A stretch of 64,000 nucleotides of DNA from Piezodorus guildinii (taxonomy: Eukaryota > Arthropoda > Insecta > Hemiptera > Pentatomidae): positions 56,766,990 to 56,830,989 of the forward strand of contig CM041298.1 of the NCBI GenBank assembly GCA_023052935.1. Reading direction: 5' to 3'. Shown here piece after piece: positions 9,886 through 21,008 of this stretch. The notes beneath the pieces are model-generated. The model worked only from the letters and a program-made list of their open reading frames with translations. It was not told the origin of the DNA and ran no database searches. The translations under genes were made by a program, and so were the position numbers. How positions within the stretch are numbered: the stretch's first letter is position 1; each line of letters starts with the position of its first letter.

Positions 9886-10325
9886 TGTCATGAAATACAT
9901 GTAGAGACACTACGCAGTGGCAACACTCTAAAAATATTCTAAACTAGAAGGTCCCGGGGCCATTTCCTTTTCAGGATCCTCGGAGGATTATCCGGAATTT
10001 AAGAGGAAGAAAGGATTGAAACTAGTGGGTTAGATTGAGAATGAAGTTTGTCATGAAAGGATTGATACCTGGTCCGGGCCAAATCAGTAACATATGGATA
10101 AGTTTATTCGTGACAAAGTGTGGAGCGTTGAGGATGTTAGGAAGGACTTTGGATTGTAAGGATTGGATGCGGGAAGAATTTGATGGTTTAGTAGAGCCCT
10201 AGAGCTCTACTCCGTAAGTCCAGATTGGTCTTATAATAGTCATGTAGATGAGCCTTTTGTAGTTCACAGGAAGGTTTGATCGTTTGTCTAGTAAGTGTTG
10301 AAGTAGCCTAAAGCGGCGTGTGAAA
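9885..10325 (-). mobile_element. Jockey-like LINE 3' fragment (J2 family)
   Basis: The reverse complement parallels the plus-strand LINE tails at 32650-33251 and 47380-48115, for example 'ggacttacggagtagagctc', 'tttgtcacgaataaact' and the terminal 'ccgggaccttctagtttaga'. It encodes decayed pieces of the post-reverse-transcriptase region with many stops. The 3' end adjoins (TA)n at 9880. Confidence 0.75.
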
Positions 10326-10649
10326 TGAAAAACATAAATCAAAATTGGTAAAGTTTATTTGTTTGTTATTTTATAGTTATGCATAGAATAACGCAAAAAA
10401 TTAATTATCACATTAAAAGAAAACTTGATTGCTATGTATGTATTCAAAAACTTCAATGTTAGTTTATAGAATTATAACAACCTACCTCTTATGTCAAGAA
10501 TATAGTTACAATTCGGGATATAATCTTTTTAAAATATTGCCCACTAAATGAAAGAGTATAACTTAAATATCAGAAAACATATCGTAGGATTTTATGGCTT
10601 TATTCTACATCAGATCGAATAATATTAGAGCCCGGAGAATAATAAACAA
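10326..10649. other. No recognisable gene
   Basis: AT-rich sequence with no clear frame. Confidence 0.35.
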
Positions 10650-11308
10650 AAATCTGGTGTGTGTTGCGCGCGAACCTACAAAGGGACTTTAGAGGAAAAT
10701 ATTTGCTATAAATTCGGTATTTAAGCCCTTTAAGAATATTTCGATCAGAATGAAGCCTAATTTTTATGCAGGTTGGGCGAGCTTAGTCAAAATCTATGTT
10801 GCTGTTGTTATGTTCAAACAACCAAAAATTAGATTTAAAAAATATTTTTGTTCTTCTCACCTTGGTACTAAATCAAATTCGTTCAACTTTTATATTTAGT
10901 CATTTTTTATCAATCCTAATAAGATGATACGGTGAATTCCTCTGACTTCACAAAATTAAAGGTACTTTAAAGGAAAAAATTAAATATTGGCATTTAAGCT
11001 CTGTCAGACTATTTCAATCAGAATGAACCTGAATGATATTATAGCATATTAAATTTTACATCAATATACTGAGTTTCATCAAAATCGTTAGAGTCGTTTT
11101 TGAGCAAATCGTAAAAAGGTGCACAATACATGGTATAAAGTGTATATTCTGGTAAGCTGATTTTTATTAAAACGTTGCTGTAGGTGTTTCCATCGAAACT
11201 CAATGTTTCGGAATATTTTTAACCTATTTTCATCTCTTAATTTATTCAAAAGTTGTTAAATTGATTTTAATAACAAAGGTAAGTAAAAGTCGTGTGGCGC
11301 GCACCAGA
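10650..11308. mobile_element. Family H fragments joined in opposite orientations
   Basis: 'atctggtgtgtgttgcgcgc' near 10652 resembles the family's plus-strand start, and 10870-11180 matches the plus-strand interior ('attaaaggtacttta', 'ggcatttaagctctgtcag'). Directly after, 11185-11308 matches the minus-strand terminus, ending 'ggtaagtaaaagtcgtgtgg...gcaccaga'. It is therefore a composite of head and tail pieces, not one intact copy. Confidence 0.6.
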
Positions 11309-11318
11309 TGTTTCCGTT

Positions 11319-11331
11319 TGAACCAGTATTC
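11319..11331 (+). repeat. Target site duplication, left copy
   Basis: 'tgaaccagtattc' here is repeated exactly at 13031-13043, bracketing the LINE at 11332-13030. Confidence 0.9.
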
Positions 11332-13030
11332 CAGTAGTGGAAGAGTTCCTTCAGTCTCCAAACCCGCTTTCATTACCTCCTAAAGCAGTTAATCCCTCTG
11401 AGGACAAATATCTTCTCCGAAAACTTGCACTCCGTAAATCTCCTGGATACGATCTCCTCACTCCTCAGGTTCTCAGACAGCTTCCATCTAAAGCCGTTAT
11501 ATTTCTTACATATATTTACAACTCCATTCTACGCACTACTCATTTTCCTCTCTTATGGAAACATTCCACTATAATTCTCTTCCTAAAACCAGGTAAACCT
11601 CCTAACACTACGACATCATATAGACCTATCAGCCTACTCCCTATCCTTTCAAAAATCTTTGAAAAAATCCTCCTCAAACGAATATTACCTTTATTAGAAT
11701 CCCACACTATTCCTTCCCATCAGTTTGGATTCCGTTCCCAACATTCAACCGTTCAGCAAGGGCTCTGAGTCGTTTACCATATTTCCTCTGCCCTTGAGAA
11801 CAAGGAGTACTGCTCGGGTGCATTTCTGGACATAACGCAGGCATTTGACCGGGTGTGGCACCCGGGATTACTCTTTAAGCTCAAAAACCATTTACCCCAA
11901 TCCTTATACCTAGTCCTCCGAACCTACCTATCAAACCGCTCCTTCCGAGTTCGCTGTGGTGCAGAATATTCCAATTATTATCCAGTCGAATCCGGTGTTC
12001 CTCAGGGCAGTTTCCTTGGTCCTATCCTCTACAATATATACACGGCTGATATTCATGTTTGCCCTTATACCTTACTAGTAACGTACGCTGATGACACAGC
12101 TATCCTATCCTCTCACTTAGATCCCGAAATTGCATCTATAGGCCTCCAAACGCACCTTTCTCAAATTGAAGACTGGTGTAACAACTGGAGAATCAAAGTC
12201 AATCAATCAAAATGCAAACATGTCACCTTTACCCTTCGAAGACAATCCTGCCCTCCAGTTCTCTTTAACTCCGTTCCGCTTCCTTTCTCCGACACAGTCC
12301 GGTATCTTGGCTTCCTTCTGGACAAACCTTGGAACCCGCATACTAAACTTAAACGACAAGAACTTAATCGACGATTTGGACAATTATACAGACTACTGAA
12401 CAGAAATTCAAAACTATCTATCGAGAAAAAACTGTTAATATACAAGGCAGTACTGAAACCTATCTGGACCTACGGACTTGAACTGTGGGGGACAGCCAAA
12501 TTTTCTAACATCAAACGCATTCAATCCTTCCAATCTAAAGTCCTCCGAACCATAGTTAATGCCCCTTATTATGTATTCAACCATACCTTACACCGCGACC
12601 TAAATATTCCATTTATTTTAGACCTTATACCATTAAAATTCTCTAAATTTCATCAGAACCTTATCCATCACCCTAATCCCCTAGCTCAATCCTTATCCAG
12701 CTCCACACATCCTTACCATCCTCCTAGAAGGTTGAAACGGCAGTGGCCTCGTGACCTCTTGTAACATGTATATTGGAGTTCTAGCATTGGCTAGATTCTC
12801 CACTCACGTGCTGTATGCTTGTGAATTGTATATAGGTATGAGTGACTTTTGTATATATTTTTATTGATTTTGTTTTGTATATATGTATATTGTATTATTA
12901 TTATTATTACATAAATTTATTGTTTTGTATATATCGTGTGAATGTAGTATGAATGTTGTACGTTATCACTATTAAAAATGTCCTGATTTGGACAGATTGT
13001 AATATTGCTCAATAAAGTATTGTTTCTCTC
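11332..13030 (+). mobile_element. Jockey-like LINE (J1), 5'-truncated, with TSDs
   Basis: A 1.7-kb 5'-truncated copy of the element found nearly full-length at 41133-45710. It covers the reverse transcriptase from just before its first motifs to the end of ORF2, then the 3' UTR with 'aataaagta' near the terminus. The flanking 13-bp direct repeats (11319-11331, 13031-13043) are perfect, so the insertion is comparatively recent. No poly-A run is present at the 3' end, which closes with 'attgtttctctc'. Confidence 0.92.
11337..12764 (+). pseudogene. LINE ORF2 reverse transcriptase, truncated and broken
   Basis: Two frames continue one another. Residues in 11337-11768 include LRKSPGYDLLTPQ, SYRPISLLPILSKIFEK and HQFGFRSQHST, and end at an in-frame TGA where the sister copy has CGA (Arg). 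The frame resumes after that stop with FLDITQAFDRVW, GVPQGSFLGPILYNIYTADI and the catalytic YADD box (YADDTAIL), then runs to TAA at 12762-12764 through RRLKRQWPRDLL. Relative to the 41133 copy a three-residue segment after LLDK is missing. The endonuclease domain is absent because of the 5' truncation. The protein cannot be functional. Confidence 0.9.
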
Positions 13031-13043
13031 TGAACCAGTATTC
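13031..13043 (+). repeat. Target site duplication, right copy
   Basis: Exact repeat of 11319-11331. Confidence 0.9.
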
Positions 13044-13356
13044 ATCTTTATTTTTTCGAAAACTCAGTCATTTTATTAAGGGTTTGATGTTGGATCGTTT
13101 CACAGAATACCTTTTCTATATTTAAATTTATAAAATAAATATTTCGCAAGGAGTAAATATGGAGGAAGCCATCCTTGACTCGAAATGACTCCTGGAGGCG
13201 CTTGTGAAGAAGTCGCTAATGACTCAGTAAGTAGGTCAGTCAGCTGCTTATTTCCAACTTTTAGTTGAACTATCAAGAATTTTTCCAAAACAAAGTTAAT
13301 AAATTAATAATATACATAGCATGTGGTATGTGACCTGAGACTTATTTTTTTAAATT
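13044..13356. other. No recognisable gene
   Basis: Mixed AT-rich sequence. A minus-strand 62-codon frame at 13100-13288 shows no family likeness. Confidence 0.35.
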
Positions 13357-13370
13357 TTACTTAGCTGATT
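13357..13370 (+). repeat. Target site duplication, left copy
   Basis: 'ttacttagctgatt' is repeated exactly at 14744-14757. Confidence 0.9.
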
Positions 13371-14743
13371 GACTGGAAAATATCCAAAATTGTTTTGCTT
13401 TTGGCGCTATTATAGGAAAAGATTTTACAAAAATCACTCAAACCAGATTGACAAAAGTAATAGATGAAAATTTACCTTTGGACCAAGCAGGCTTTAGGAA
13501 GGGGATGTCTACAATAGATCATTTACACGCTGTCAACCAACTCATAGAAAAAAGAATATATTTTAAATTTATACCTTATATTTGTTGATTTTTCCGAAGC
13601 ATACTGGTCATAGCAGCATTATAACAGCTCTCAAGTCAATAGTTATCGAGGAAAAATATATTTCTATAATAAAGCAGTTGTTTACTGATAACAAAGCATT
13701 TATATCTAGCGACAAAAAAGGCAAGAATTTCCAATCAAGAGGGGAGTTAGGCAAGGAGATGCAGTATCACCACAGCTGTTCAGTATAGTACTGGAACTTA
13801 TTCTAAAGGATATGGAATGGGAAAAATATGGAATAAATATAAATGTTATTCAAATAAATGTACTTAAATATGCTGATGATGTGCTATTGATTTCCAGAAA
13901 AGAAGAAGAGATAGTGACAATGCTGAAACAACTTAGGTATAGTAGTGCACAACATGGACTGTCTTTGAACTTGGCAAAAACTAAAATAATCACCAGCTCC
14001 AGTGTCGCAAAAGTAAAAACAGATCTTCCTGAAATAAGTGTAGTAGATGAAATCAAATATCTTAGACAAGTGATATCTTTTGAAGATAGACAGTCTACTG
14101 AAATCCAAACTAGGACAGCTATGGCTTGACGGAAATATTGGAGCTTAAGGATGGTAATAAAGAACAACAATATCAGCCAGCCTCTAAAAACATTAGCCTT
14201 CAATAGCTGTATTTTGCCTGTCCTATCTTATGGATGCCAAACATGGTTCCTTAACAACCTTAATGAGAGAAAAATTATAACATGAGCAATGGAGAGGAGC
14301 ATAAGGAAAAGCCAAAAGCTAAACAGTAAAAAAAATAGGAAAAGCTAGTGGTGTCACTGATGCTATCAGATTCGTGAAAAAGATGAAATGGCAATGGGCT
14401 GGTCATCTAATGAGGAAAAATGATAAAAACTGGGCTAAAATGTTGACTGAGTGGACCCCATTGGATAGGAAAAGGAACCGAGGCAGGCAAAGAAGAAGGT
14501 GGGTCGACGAAATTAAAAAGGTAGGAGTGCTATGGTCACGTAAAGCCAAGGACAGAGAATTTGAAGATGAGCGAACTCTTCAACTCAAGTACGGGTAGTT
14601 ACCGTTAAAGAATTTAAACTCCTCAAAAGGAAGGCCTATGCAGATATATGTATATAAAGAAAGAAGAAAAAAAATAAAGTTTTTGAATAAAATGTATTAT
14701 AAATATTTACATGTACATCAATAAAGACTTATTATTATTATTA
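13371..14743 (+). mobile_element. RTE-like LINE, 5'-truncated, with 14-bp TSDs
   Basis: A 1.37-kb non-LTR element with reverse-transcriptase remains and a 3' end in a trinucleotide run ('ttattattattatt', from about 14729), a short simple-repeat tail as is common in RTE elements. The 14-bp direct repeats at 13357-13370 and 14744-14757 are perfect and fix both borders. The coding part is spread over several frames, so the element is dead. The RTE placement rests on the C-terminal motifs and the tail type. Confidence 0.88.
13430..14598 (+). pseudogene. RTE-like reverse transcriptase pseudogene
   Basis: Conserved pieces appear in order across shifted frames: LDQAGFRKGMSTIDHLH (about 13480-13530), then a broken motif where the 'DFSKAYDS' region should be, RQGDAVSPQLFSIVLE (about 13748-13797), KYADDVLLISR with the catalytic ADD box (about 13865-13900), and LSLNLAKTKIITSS. 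After stops near 14127 and 14282 comes the C-terminal KKMKWQWAGHLMRKNDK (14374 on) with RGRQRRRWVDEIKK, a tail characteristic of this group. At least three frame breaks or stops are visible. Confidence 0.85.
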
Positions 14744-14757
14744 TTACTTAGCTGATT
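14744..14757 (+). repeat. Target site duplication, right copy
   Basis: Exact repeat of 13357-13370. Confidence 0.9.
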
Positions 14758-15904
14758 AAACAATACAAATTAATACCGTATTATACTACAGTCTTATTTA
14801 GAAAATCCCAACGATAAGGTTGAAACGTTTAAAATGATTTTTGGAATCCGAAATTGCCATTAATATGACTTATTCGCATTCGTTCCCATAGAGCGGCCGA
14901 TTTTAAAAGTCATACTCCTATAACTTGGTCATTTACATAAATAGCTAATATATAAACTGTTTTGAGACCAGTACCATGGTTACTGAATGACCAATTTCTA
15001 GTTACTGGATAACTTGAATACTAAACATATTCTTGAGCTATTAAGGATTAATCTTATTGCCTAGTACATGTTTTAAATATTGTTATTGAAGAAAAAACTG
15101 AATAAGACGGAAATAAAGGAAGATGTGTAGTTTAAATTTTCACATATTTTTTACCAATTTTGGTACATGATAATTATTTCAGACACCTGATAAACGAATT
15201 TAAAAAAGATAAAATGATTTCGAGTTCGAGATTACGTTTTTCGGTACCGAGGGGCTTTTAACTAAACATTAAACCTCCGCCCTCACTCCTTGGCTCCGAG
15301 AAACCTCCGCATGACCTACAAAGGCGGAGGTAAGTATGAAAAAAAAACCTAATAATTAACAAAAAAACAAAACACACTCAATAATAATCATCGTATTCTC
15401 AATCACTCGTTATTTAAAAGAAAACTGTAACAAAAAAAAACTTTTAAAAATGTAGATTTATTGCGTGTCATCAAATTATGAAAATTAGGTAATGCTATAA
15501 AACAAAGGCACATACATTGTATCTACTATATATATGTTATAACTTAAAATGCCCTCGGGCATAAGGGCTATTATTATGTAATCCATTATGATATATTATA
15601 TTGTGTTATATATATTGTTTGACAAATATATGGAGGATTTAAAAAAAATGCATATTTATTTCAATATAAAAAATATTGAAATCATACATCATTCTTAATT
15701 TTACGCTATTTTTAGATTAATAAATAGAGAAAAAATAAAAATTCTGCTTGAATATATTATCTTTGAAATGGATTATTGTAGATATTTTATTTTGAAGCAC
15801 TTAATAATTCATAATCACTAATGATAACGATAAATAAACCTCAGACTTGCGACCAAGCTTTAGGAGGGACCTTAGGTTTTCCATTTTTTATCAAGGACCT
15901 TGCA
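14758..15904. other. Gene-poor stretch with a splice-donor-like patch
   Basis: Mostly AT-rich. At 15240-15330 there is a GC-richer patch with 'ccgcATGACCTACAAAGGCG' followed by GAG|GTAAGTAT, an excellent donor match. A tiny first exon is conceivable, but the open frame is only about seven codons. The rest shows no gene. Confidence 0.3.
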
Positions 15905-16590
15905 ATTATTTATTTATTTTATTTATTTATTTCTTAGGGTTTTTCAACCACAAGGGTCATTTGCACCCAATTTTACAATTTCAGTTCATGCATTGCTAAT
16001 TAAAAGTTGCAATTTAAATTTTTTGAAATATTTTTGTTGATTTCAAAAATAATATCAACTTCTTAATTTGCTCTTCTGCCTGGAATATTTCCTCATGTCC
16101 ATTTCCTGATAAATGATTTTGTCGCTCATTCTCGTATGCATAGCATTCAGTGATTATATGAATGACTGTAAGAGGTACTCCACACGAAATACACTGAGGC
16201 GCGGGTTTTTTTTCCATTAAATATTGATGGGTGAGACGAGTATGCCCAATCCTTAAACGAGCCAAAACGACTTCTTCCTTTCGCGTCAGCTGTATGTTCG
16301 ACTTTGCCCTGCGAACATAGGGCTCTACTATTCTGAGCTTATTGTCCCTCGTTGCCGTCCAGATCTGTTGCCATACCTGCCACGTCTTTTCCTTTATTAA
16401 AGAGATCACTTCACTTGGCTGGGTGGTGTTGATCAATTGGCCGTCGGTAATAGCTCTTTTAGCAACACTGTCAGCTAGCTCATTACCCTTTATACCGATA
16501 TGGCTTGGCAACCATAACAGATGAATCACACATCCAGCCATTTCCAATGATTTCATGGTTTCTATGGTTTCATTCACCAACCAGTTTTGA
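15905..16590 (-). mobile_element. I/R1-like LINE, 5'-truncated
   Basis: The minus-strand frame 16014-16580 (188 residues) begins inside the RNase H domain, with its final motif WLPSHIGIKGNELADSVAKR at about residues 23-42. It continues through VVLARLRIGHTRLTHQYL to the C-X2-C-X7-H-X4-C knuckle (CISCGVPLTVIHIITEC) and a stop after KSTKIFQKI. This frame is intact to its natural end, unlike the related fragment at 4541-5448. The 3' UTR (15905-16013) carries a 'tttatttatttt' tail at the left. The missing 5' part makes it inactive. Confidence 0.85.
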
Positions 16591-17747
16591 GAAAAGAACT
16601 CAGATTACAATAAACCTTGCAATTAAGAAAGAACGAAGAAAAAGAAAAAAATAATAATATAAAAAAATATAGAACCATTCATAACCGCAACATTAGTTAG
16701 GAGTAGTAAATACCACACAAAAAGATCAAAATGAGGAAAGAAAACAAGTAATCCGAAGTACAATAGAATATAAATCAGGTACAGGGCCTCGAAAAGTAGA
16801 TAAAGAAAGAGAGACAGCAAGAAAATATGTCAGAACAAGAACGTGTTTTTGTTTTTAGTTACTATAGTAACGAACGATTAAAATGTTTTCTCATCTACTT
16901 AAGTAACAAGAAAACTATTGTGCTTACCAAGTTCTATTATTTATTTAAAAGAACACTTTTTAACAAGTTAATTTTATGATTCTTTACATTATTCAGTCAT
17001 TGTAACTTAATTATGTTTTTTGCCTATGTGGTTTTTGGTAAGTAGTTCTGAAATTGACTTTATTTCTTTTTAAAAAACAACTTTTTTTTTTATATCTTAG
17101 TATTTAGAAGCGCACACACATACACCAATACTTAATCGGGATTAAAAAAATATATATATCATCAATGTATAATATATTTTTACATGAAAATGTTTCATTC
17201 CGAAATTCATCAATCTATTCATGTTATTTCCCCCTTCGAGTATTTCCTTTTTAATTGATGTGATATGGATCAATGAACTTCATGAATAAATACCGCCAGA
17301 GATTGAATCTAGTGATACCAACGCCCATTCAGTGGTAAAGTAAAAATTAAATAAAACAATTAACCTTTACAATTCATGCATAAGAGGTCTCAGGTTCATG
17401 TACCTCATTTGTGTAAATCATTTGGGCCGTTTCAAAAAACAAAAAAAAATTGCTTGGCAATAATGGTTTTTAATTTTATTCGGCCTTTAATAAAAAAAAA
17501 AAAATTGTTTTAAAAAAAGTAAAATATACATTTTTTCTAAAAGTGCTTATCATTTGCTGAATCATCTTAGTAAAATGAGGAACTACCGATTTATCTTAAT
17601 GAGGATTGATATTTTTAAAACTTTTAAATTTTTCTGAGGGTGTCTTGGTGTATTTTATTTCCATTCCCTTATTATTAAAAATACATTAAATAATATTATT
17701 TTAAAATTATTATCTTCACTTTTTTTAATTATATTTTTTATTTTTAG
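16591..17747. other. Likely 5' flank of the Ly6-like gene
   Basis: AT-rich and without a clear frame. A decayed tRNA-like motif (B-box-like 'aggttcatgtacc' near 17391) may be an old SINE. Just before the first Ly6 coding exon a pyrimidine-rich tract ends in 'tttttag' (AG at 17746-17747), so an upstream non-coding exon is possible. Confidence 0.35.
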
Positions 17748-17767
17748 AGATAAAGCAGAAATTTTCA

Positions 17768-17847
17768 ATGATATATTTATTCTTCATTTTAATGCGGTAC
17801 CTGGTTCCGGTTGATTCTCTCAAATGCGTCCAGTGCCTGTCTCAGAC
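17768..17847 (+). CDS. Ly6/three-finger protein, coding exon 1 (signal peptide)
   Basis: The ATG at 17768 opens a 26-codon segment: a hydrophobic leader MIYLFFILMRYLVP followed by VDSLKCVQCLSQ. The leader looks like a signal peptide, and L-x-C-x-x-C is the typical start of a mature Ly6/uPAR three-finger domain. The exon ends at AC|GTTAGT with two bases of a split codon, which exactly fits the phase of the exon at 23461. A pyrimidine-rich tract and AG at 17746-17747 suggest this exon is preceded by an intron in the 5' UTR, but it could also be the first exon. Confidence 0.85.
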
Positions 17848-19450
17848 GTTAGTATAAAGTTGCATTTGCTAATAGTTACTATATAATAAAAATGTATCGT
17901 ATAATTCAACAGAATTTATAATTGATTAAAAATTCATTACTTATATTTGATTATTAGTAATAATCGATCTGTGCTATAATACTATGGTATAATACAACTT
18001 ATACCTTCTAATTGATTCCTACTTTCAACCCTTCTAGGTAATCTCTTACAGAATATAAACGCTCTTAATGTTGACCAGGTTGTCATAAACACTATCTTGA
18101 TTTTACCACTTAAATCATCGCAGAAAATATCAATTCAATAAAATGTAAAAATAATCAAACATACTCACAGTATATGTCAAATTATTATCGTTTACTGTTT
18201 TATAGATTTGTAATACGATTTTTCTCCTTTTAAAATCGTCCAAAGTTCATTTTATTGTATACCAGCTGTTTCGCACGTCTTATCGACCTATTAAATATGT
18301 AATAACCTTCAAACTATAACCTGTAATATCTCGCTAAGTCTTCTTTCTAACAGGAATTTTATTAACGAAAATAAAGTTTAACTTCATTAAGTTATAGGTT
18401 CTCAGACTTCGTATATTACCGTATTGCCCCATTTTATTTTTATTTATTATTTTTTTTTTAGATATATTACAATTTGTTTCTATATGAACATTAGTAACAG
18501 TGATATGGGGATCACATTCACACAATGTACACGGTACACAATGTACACGGTACACAATGATAAAGTCATTTATTTATTAAATGACTGTTTCACATTATAA
18601 TTCCTAACATATTAAGAAGTCTGTCTAGAATAAATGCTTTCACAGTTATCTAATCGCCATGACAATGACACGTCAGCAAATTGGACATGTGGCACCCAAA
18701 ATTCAATAAATCTTGATCAAAAGACGATAAATAAAAAAGTTTTGGTTTTTTATTTTCAATCATGAACATCTGTAATTGACCAAAAATAAAAATAACGAAT
18801 ATAAATTCGTTTATCTGCCTTCCGCGGCTTTTATCCGTAACTGCTGGACCATTTTTTTTTTTTTAATTAGATACAAAAATACTTGGACATCCAACAATGA
18901 TTCTAATACCCATACGTTGATATTATATGATTAATGGCGGCTAATCAAGAATTATTTAATTCAATAAATCAGTAATTTTTGAAAATAGAGAAAAATTATA
19001 TGAACTGCTTAAAGAAATTTTATTTTTATTTTGATAAACGCGTATAGTTGTACAAAAGAAAAGAAATAATGTTGAAAATTTATCTATGAATTCGCATATA
19101 ACACAGTTGTTTTTGAAGATACAGAAAAAATATATAGATTATTTAAATGAGTAAACCGCTATTACCTATAAAAAAAATCGAAATGTCGTAATACGCCTGT
19201 AACTCAGTTATTTTTCAAGATGCATAAAACTGCGTGGTATGTCCGCCGTAAGTATAAATAAATACGAAAAATTTGTTTAGTTGGTTGTTGTTTGCGCTAT
19301 TCGATAGAGAATTAAATTTCCTACAAAACGGTAAAAGAATTACCGGAATTACCAGTACTGAATCAGGTGTGAAATTCTAGGAGATTAAATCCCGCGACTA
19401 AGAGCTTACTCGACTAGACATGTCAACCGAAAAATAATTAACAATATTTC
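17848..19450. other. Ly6-like gene intron, left part
   Basis: AT-rich intron sequence. A 15-bp direct repeat ('acacaatgtacacggt' type, 2.5 copies) lies at about 18518-18560. There is no other gene. Confidence 0.5.
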
Positions 19451-19454
19451 ACTC

Positions 19455-19460
<6 letters not shown>
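19451..19460 (+). repeat. Target site duplication, left copy
   Basis: 'actcattaat' is repeated at 19901-19910, flanking the LINE between them. Confidence 0.8.
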
Positions 19461-19494
<34 letters not shown>

Positions 19495-19900
19495 CATTTA
19501 TTTTTACATCCACACCTGTCGCTCAGCCCGTGACAATAAGCGGATTTGATAACAATTGATATAAAGGGCATGTCAGGCATGAGGGAGGTCGATACCCATT
19601 GGCATCTACTCCTAACTTGAAATTTAAAAGAGTTTACTTAAGGAGATCTCTTAGCCAGCTTCTTTTCAGCCTTCTTTGAATATTCCCTGGCATGTCTGTC
19701 GTGGCCATGTTTTGTATGAGTTTGTTAGTATGTCCGTGAAGTTTGTCAAAAAATTTTATGTAGGAAGTTCGAATGTGATCTTGTACCATTGGTATCTGTA
19801 AGTCTGTATGTAAAGTTTTGTTACTGACATACCAGGGTGATCGAGTAATAAGTCTTAAAGTTTTTGATTGAAAAGTTTGGATTTTTGCAATCTGAGTCGG
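19461..19900 (-). mobile_element. Jockey-like LINE 3' end (J4) in the Ly6 intron
   Basis: Minus strand. The T-run at 19461-19490 is the poly-A tail. The 3' UTR follows, then the C-terminal ~85 residues of ORF2 (IQTFQSKTLRLITRSPWYVS, LHTDLQIPMVQDHIRTS, RRLKRSWLRDLLK), with the stop near 19636. Matching 10-bp direct repeats flank it. It is inserted antisense to the host gene and is probably recent, since the tail and duplications are intact. It is a relative of the plus-strand fragment at 2690-3058. Confidence 0.88.
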
Positions 19901-19910
19901 ACTCATTAAT

Positions 19911-20088
19911 TAAATTAATTATTTTTATTTAAAATATTTATAATAATATGTATTAGGAAGAGGGAGGCTCGCAGCATTTAATTACCCGGTCGTAATTATG
20001 AGTCGCTGAATCCTCCGTCGATTTGTGTAATTCCGTTGATTGTAAATAAAATTAATTAAAAGATAACAAAATATTCAGTTTATGTATG
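19911..20088. other. Intron sequence without features
   Basis: AT-rich spacer between the LINE and the mariner. Confidence 0.3.
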
Positions 20089-20090
20089 TA

Positions 20091-21006
20091 TTGGGTTGTG
20101 TCACACAAAATGTCTGTTTTCAAGGTAAAGGATTTTTATTAAAAATACGATATGAAAACAAGATAATTTTATTCGAAGTATTTACACATTTTTCCCATTT
20201 TTCCTATTATCTTTTTTTACACATTTTTCCCAACGTGACACCAACTTTTTTATCTCTGAACTGAAAAACACTGAGCTTTGAAGTGAAACAAAATCTGAAA
20301 ACGCACTTTTCACTTGATCGTCATTTTCAAAAAGTTTTCCTTTGACGAAGTTATCTAAATTCTTGAACAGGTGGTAAGTTGTTGGAGACAAGTCGGGAGA
20401 ATATGGTGGGTGCGGAAGAACTTCGTAGCCTAGTTCTTTCAATTTTTGCACGGTATGTTTTGAAACATGCCGCTCAGTGAGATCATGAGGTACCCATGTA
20501 TCGAGCTTTTTTACTTTCCCAATACACTTTAAATGTCTGGAAACGGTAGATGCACTTGCATTTAGTTGTGCTGAGAGTCCCTTAACTCTCATTCACTCGT
20601 TTGGTAGGGGTTTCCTTCTACTGTATGTTTGAGAACATCGTTGTCTATTACGGACGGAGGTCTTTCTCGGGGCAAGTTCTCCAAGTCGGTATCTCCAGCT
20701 GAAAACTTAGCAAACCAACGGCGAATGGTCCGTTCATTAACACTCCATTCCCCAAACGCTGAATGGCCGAGTTTAAACTCGTACAAAAATATTACTCGAA
20801 AATCGTGTGTTTCCATGTTTTTATTTGGAGGTATACTAAAAAGTGGGTAATTGATTGGGAAGCTAATGTTTATAATACAAAGGTAGAGGATTAGTAACTG
20901 TTTACTTTAAATATGTAAACATTCGGAAGAAAACAACAGATATCTGCAAAATCCTTTATGTATTTCAGAAACTATGAAAAAGGACATTTCATGTGAAACA
21001 ACCGAA
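20091..21006 (-). mobile_element. mariner-like transposon, internally deleted, in the Ly6 intron
   Basis: A 916-bp element bounded by TA duplications (20089-20090, 21007-21008) and imperfect terminal inverted repeats: left TTGGGTTGTGTCACACAAAA, right (complement) TTCGGTTGTTTCACATGAAA. The minus-strand frames 20816-20589 and 20592-20182 form a shortened mariner transposase. Both the reading frame and the catalytic core are damaged, so it could move only with help from an intact relative. Confidence 0.9.
20182..20816 (-). pseudogene. mariner transposase pseudogene
   Basis: The N-terminus shows the DNA-binding helices (HDFRVIFLYEFKLGHSAF, NERTIRRWFAKFSAGDTD). A stop separates it from the second helix-turn-helix (LSAQLNASASTVSRHLK). 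After TWVPHDLTERHVSKHT the sequence jumps straight to VQKLKELGYEVLPHPPYSPD. The central part of the catalytic domain, including the first Asp and the HDN motif with the second Asp, is therefore deleted. In the remaining motif the family's third Asp (PTD) reads PTT (SPDLSPTTYHLF). All three catalytic Asp residues of the DD34D triad are missing. Confidence 0.9.
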
Positions 21007-21008
21007 TA

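Noticed and set aside
15240..15330. Tiny first exon ending in a strong GTAAGT donor
   Set aside because: Only about seven codons are open and nothing else supports a gene there. Mentioned but not called.
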